A stretch of 16,588 nucleotides of DNA from NCBI GenBank assembly GCA_012274205.1, contig JAAOZY010000377.1:1-16588 (forward strand), written 5' to 3'. How positions within the stretch are numbered: position 1 is the stretch's first letter; every line of letters begins with the position of its first letter. This stretch comes from Betaproteobacteria bacterium (GTDB taxonomy: Bacteria; Pseudomonadota; Gammaproteobacteria; Burkholderiales; SG8-39). The notes beneath the pieces were generated by a model, which saw only the letters and a list, made by a program, of their open reading frames with translations, had not been told where the DNA came from and ran no database searches. Below are positions 15,940 through 16,588 of the stretch, in pieces. The translations under genes were made by a program, and so were the position numbers.

Positions 15940-16203
15940 ATGGCCAATACCAATTCGGCGCGCAAGCGTTCCCGGCAAGCGGAAAAACAGCGGCGGCACA
16001 ACTCCGGCCTGCGCTCGACGCTGCGTTCGGCAATCAAGGACGTGAACAAGGCAATCGCCGGCGGTGACAAGGAAGTCGCGAAAAAGGCACTGACCCGGTC
16101 CACCAGCATCGTCGACCGCATTGCCGACAAGAAGATCATCCATAAGAACAAGGCTGCGCGCCACAAGAGCCGCCTGTCCGCCGCAATCAAGGCAATGGCC
16201 TGA
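15940..16203 (+). CDS. rpsT: 30S ribosomal protein S20
   Basis: S20 is a primary 16S rRNA-binding protein of the small ribosomal subunit. The 87-residue, strongly basic protein begins MANTNSARKRSRQAEKQRRH, with SGLRSTLRSAIKDVNKAI in the middle and ADKKIIHKNKAARHKSRLSA near the C terminus, all typical of S20. The ATG at 15940 gives the family length and N terminus; only a weak AGG precedes it. It is monocistronic: a promoter-like pair lies upstream and a strong intrinsic terminator 26 bp downstream. It is divergent from murJ, as in Pseudomonas. Confidence 0.98.
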   Translation: MANTNSARKRSRQAEKQRRHNSGLRSTLRSAIKDVNKAIAGGDKEVAKKALTRSTSIVDRIADKKIIHKNKAARHKSRLSAAIKAMA

Positions 16204-16229
16204 AGTAAGTTTCGCATTGCAGCGTGTTG

Positions 16230-16260
16230 CGGCCGGCTGAATGCCGGCCGTTTCGTTTTC
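16230..16260 (+). terminator. Intrinsic terminator of rpsT
   Basis: CGGCCGGC (16230-16237) pairs with GCCGGCCG (16243-16250), 8 bp around a TGAAT loop, followed by TTTCGTTTTC (16251-16260). This is a typical rho-independent terminator just after the rpsT stop. Confidence 0.88.
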
Positions 16261-16295
16261 TGCGTCCGGGATTGCTCGCCCAGTATCGGAAAAGA

Positions 16296-16317
16296 CCTCC
16301 GGCACCCCTCCGGCGCC
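16296..16317. repeat. Tandem 11-bp direct repeat
   Basis: CCTCCGGCACC (16296-16306) is followed directly by CCTCCGGCGCC (16307-16317), one mismatch, with a period of one helical turn. A GCCCGG/CCGGGC inverted repeat (16315-16320 and 16328-16333) abuts it. It lies between the rpsT terminator and the promoter region of the next gene. Confidence 0.4.
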
Positions 16318-16365
16318 CGGGCAAATACCGGGCTAAATGAGAAAAAATACCGTTGGAACATAAAT

Positions 16366-16399
16366 TTGCGTTGAGTTGATCGAAGGCGTATGCTATTAG
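16366..16399 (+). promoter_or_regulatory. Putative promoter of the right-edge small gene
   Basis: This AT-rich stretch offers two overlapping options, each with 17-nt spacing: TTGCGT (16366-16371) with TATGCT (16389-16394), or TTGAGT (16371-16376) with TATTAG (16394-16399). Both are only moderate matches to sigma-70 sites. Confidence 0.4.
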
Positions 16400-16401
16400 T
16401 T

Positions 16402-16413
16402 GCTTAAGCGCTT
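16402..16413. promoter_or_regulatory. Overlapping palindromes, possible operator
   Basis: GCTTAAGC (16402-16409) and AAGCGCTT (16406-16413) are two perfect 8-bp palindromes sharing four bases. They lie just downstream of the proposed -10 sites and upstream of the ribosome binding site of the next gene, a typical place for a repressor site. Confidence 0.3.
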
Positions 16414-16429
16414 GAATGAGGAGGAGTTT

Positions 16430-16588
16430 GTGGCGCCTTCAGCGATCATGAAATTCGGTTTCCGCATACGCACGCGCACCGGGCTGGTTGTGGACAAGGT
16501 GTTGATACACGGCAGGGACGAAGCCGACGCGGAGCGCAAGCTGCGCCAGATGTATCAGCACTGCAGGATCTTGCAGTGCACCGCGCAC
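16430..16588 (+). CDS. Small protein of unknown function (3' end outside the window)
   Basis: An open frame of 53 codons runs off the window edge. It starts at a GTG preceded by GAGGAGGAG (16418-16426), with AGGAGG 5 nt before the start. An in-frame ATG at 16448 would give a start 23 nt from that site and is less likely. The visible protein begins MAPSAIMKFGFRIRTRTG, continues LVVDKVLIHGRDEADAERKL and ends RQMYQHCRILQCTAH at the edge. It is basic, with no signal peptide or membrane segment, and has two cysteines close together (C in QHC and C in LQC). I do not recognise a named family with confidence; it looks like a short conserved hypothetical protein. Its own promoter-like region and the rpsT terminator suggest separate transcription. 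Confidence 0.6.
   Translation, partial: MAPSAIMKFGFRIRTRTGLVVDKVLIHGRDEADAERKLRQMYQHCRILQCTAH

Noticed and set aside
16315..16333. GCCCGG/CCGGGC hairpin as a terminator.
   Set aside because: The stem is only 6 bp and no T-tract follows on either strand; the real rpsT terminator is 65 bp upstream.

Overview
The window looks like a chromosomal segment of a GC-rich Gram-negative bacterium, most likely a betaproteobacterium. I infer this from the protein sequences, the SirB1-type gene beside murJ and the rpsT/murJ/ribF/ileS/lspA/ispH gene order. I see no mobile element, tRNA, rRNA, CRISPR array or foreign-looking island. Genes are tightly packed. The longest gene-free stretch is about 226 bp (16204-16429), and it holds a terminator, small repeats and a putative promoter.

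Layout. (1) Positions 2-6581, plus strand: the distal part of a type IV pilus minor-pilin operon, pilV (5' end outside the window), pilW, pilX and pilY1. They are separated by 9 bp, a 7-bp overlap and 38 bp. (2) Positions 6653-11983, minus strand: ispH, lspA, ileS and ribF, converging on pilY1. ileS and lspA overlap by 8 bp. (3) Positions 12080-15801, minus strand: dsbB, a PEBP/YbhB-like gene, a SirB1-family gene and murJ. (4) Positions 15940-16203, plus strand: rpsT (ribosomal protein S20), divergent from murJ and followed by a strong intrinsic terminator. (5) Positions 16430-16588, plus strand: the start of a small unrecognised gene with its own promoter-like region, cut by the window edge.

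Function. PilV, PilW, PilX and PilY1 should form the priming and tip complex of a type IV pilus. The minus-strand genes are mostly housekeeping: the last step of isoprenoid precursor synthesis (IspH), lipoprotein signal peptide cleavage (LspA), isoleucyl-tRNA charging (IleS), FMN/FAD synthesis (RibF), lipid II flipping (MurJ) and periplasmic disulfide re-oxidation (DsbB). The order and orientation minor pilins > < ispH-lspA-ileS-ribF-murJ < > rpsT matches the arrangement I know from Pseudomonas aeruginosa. Two differences stand out: pilY2/pilE and fkpB are missing at their usual places, and dsbB, the PEBP gene and the SirB1 gene sit between ribF and murJ.

I found no convincing previously undescribed system. 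The points most worth checking are a PilY1 without the usual Asp-rich calcium loop, the missing pilE, perfect TATAAT boxes in front of murJ (possibly leaderless) and ribF, and the uncharacterised small gene at the right edge.
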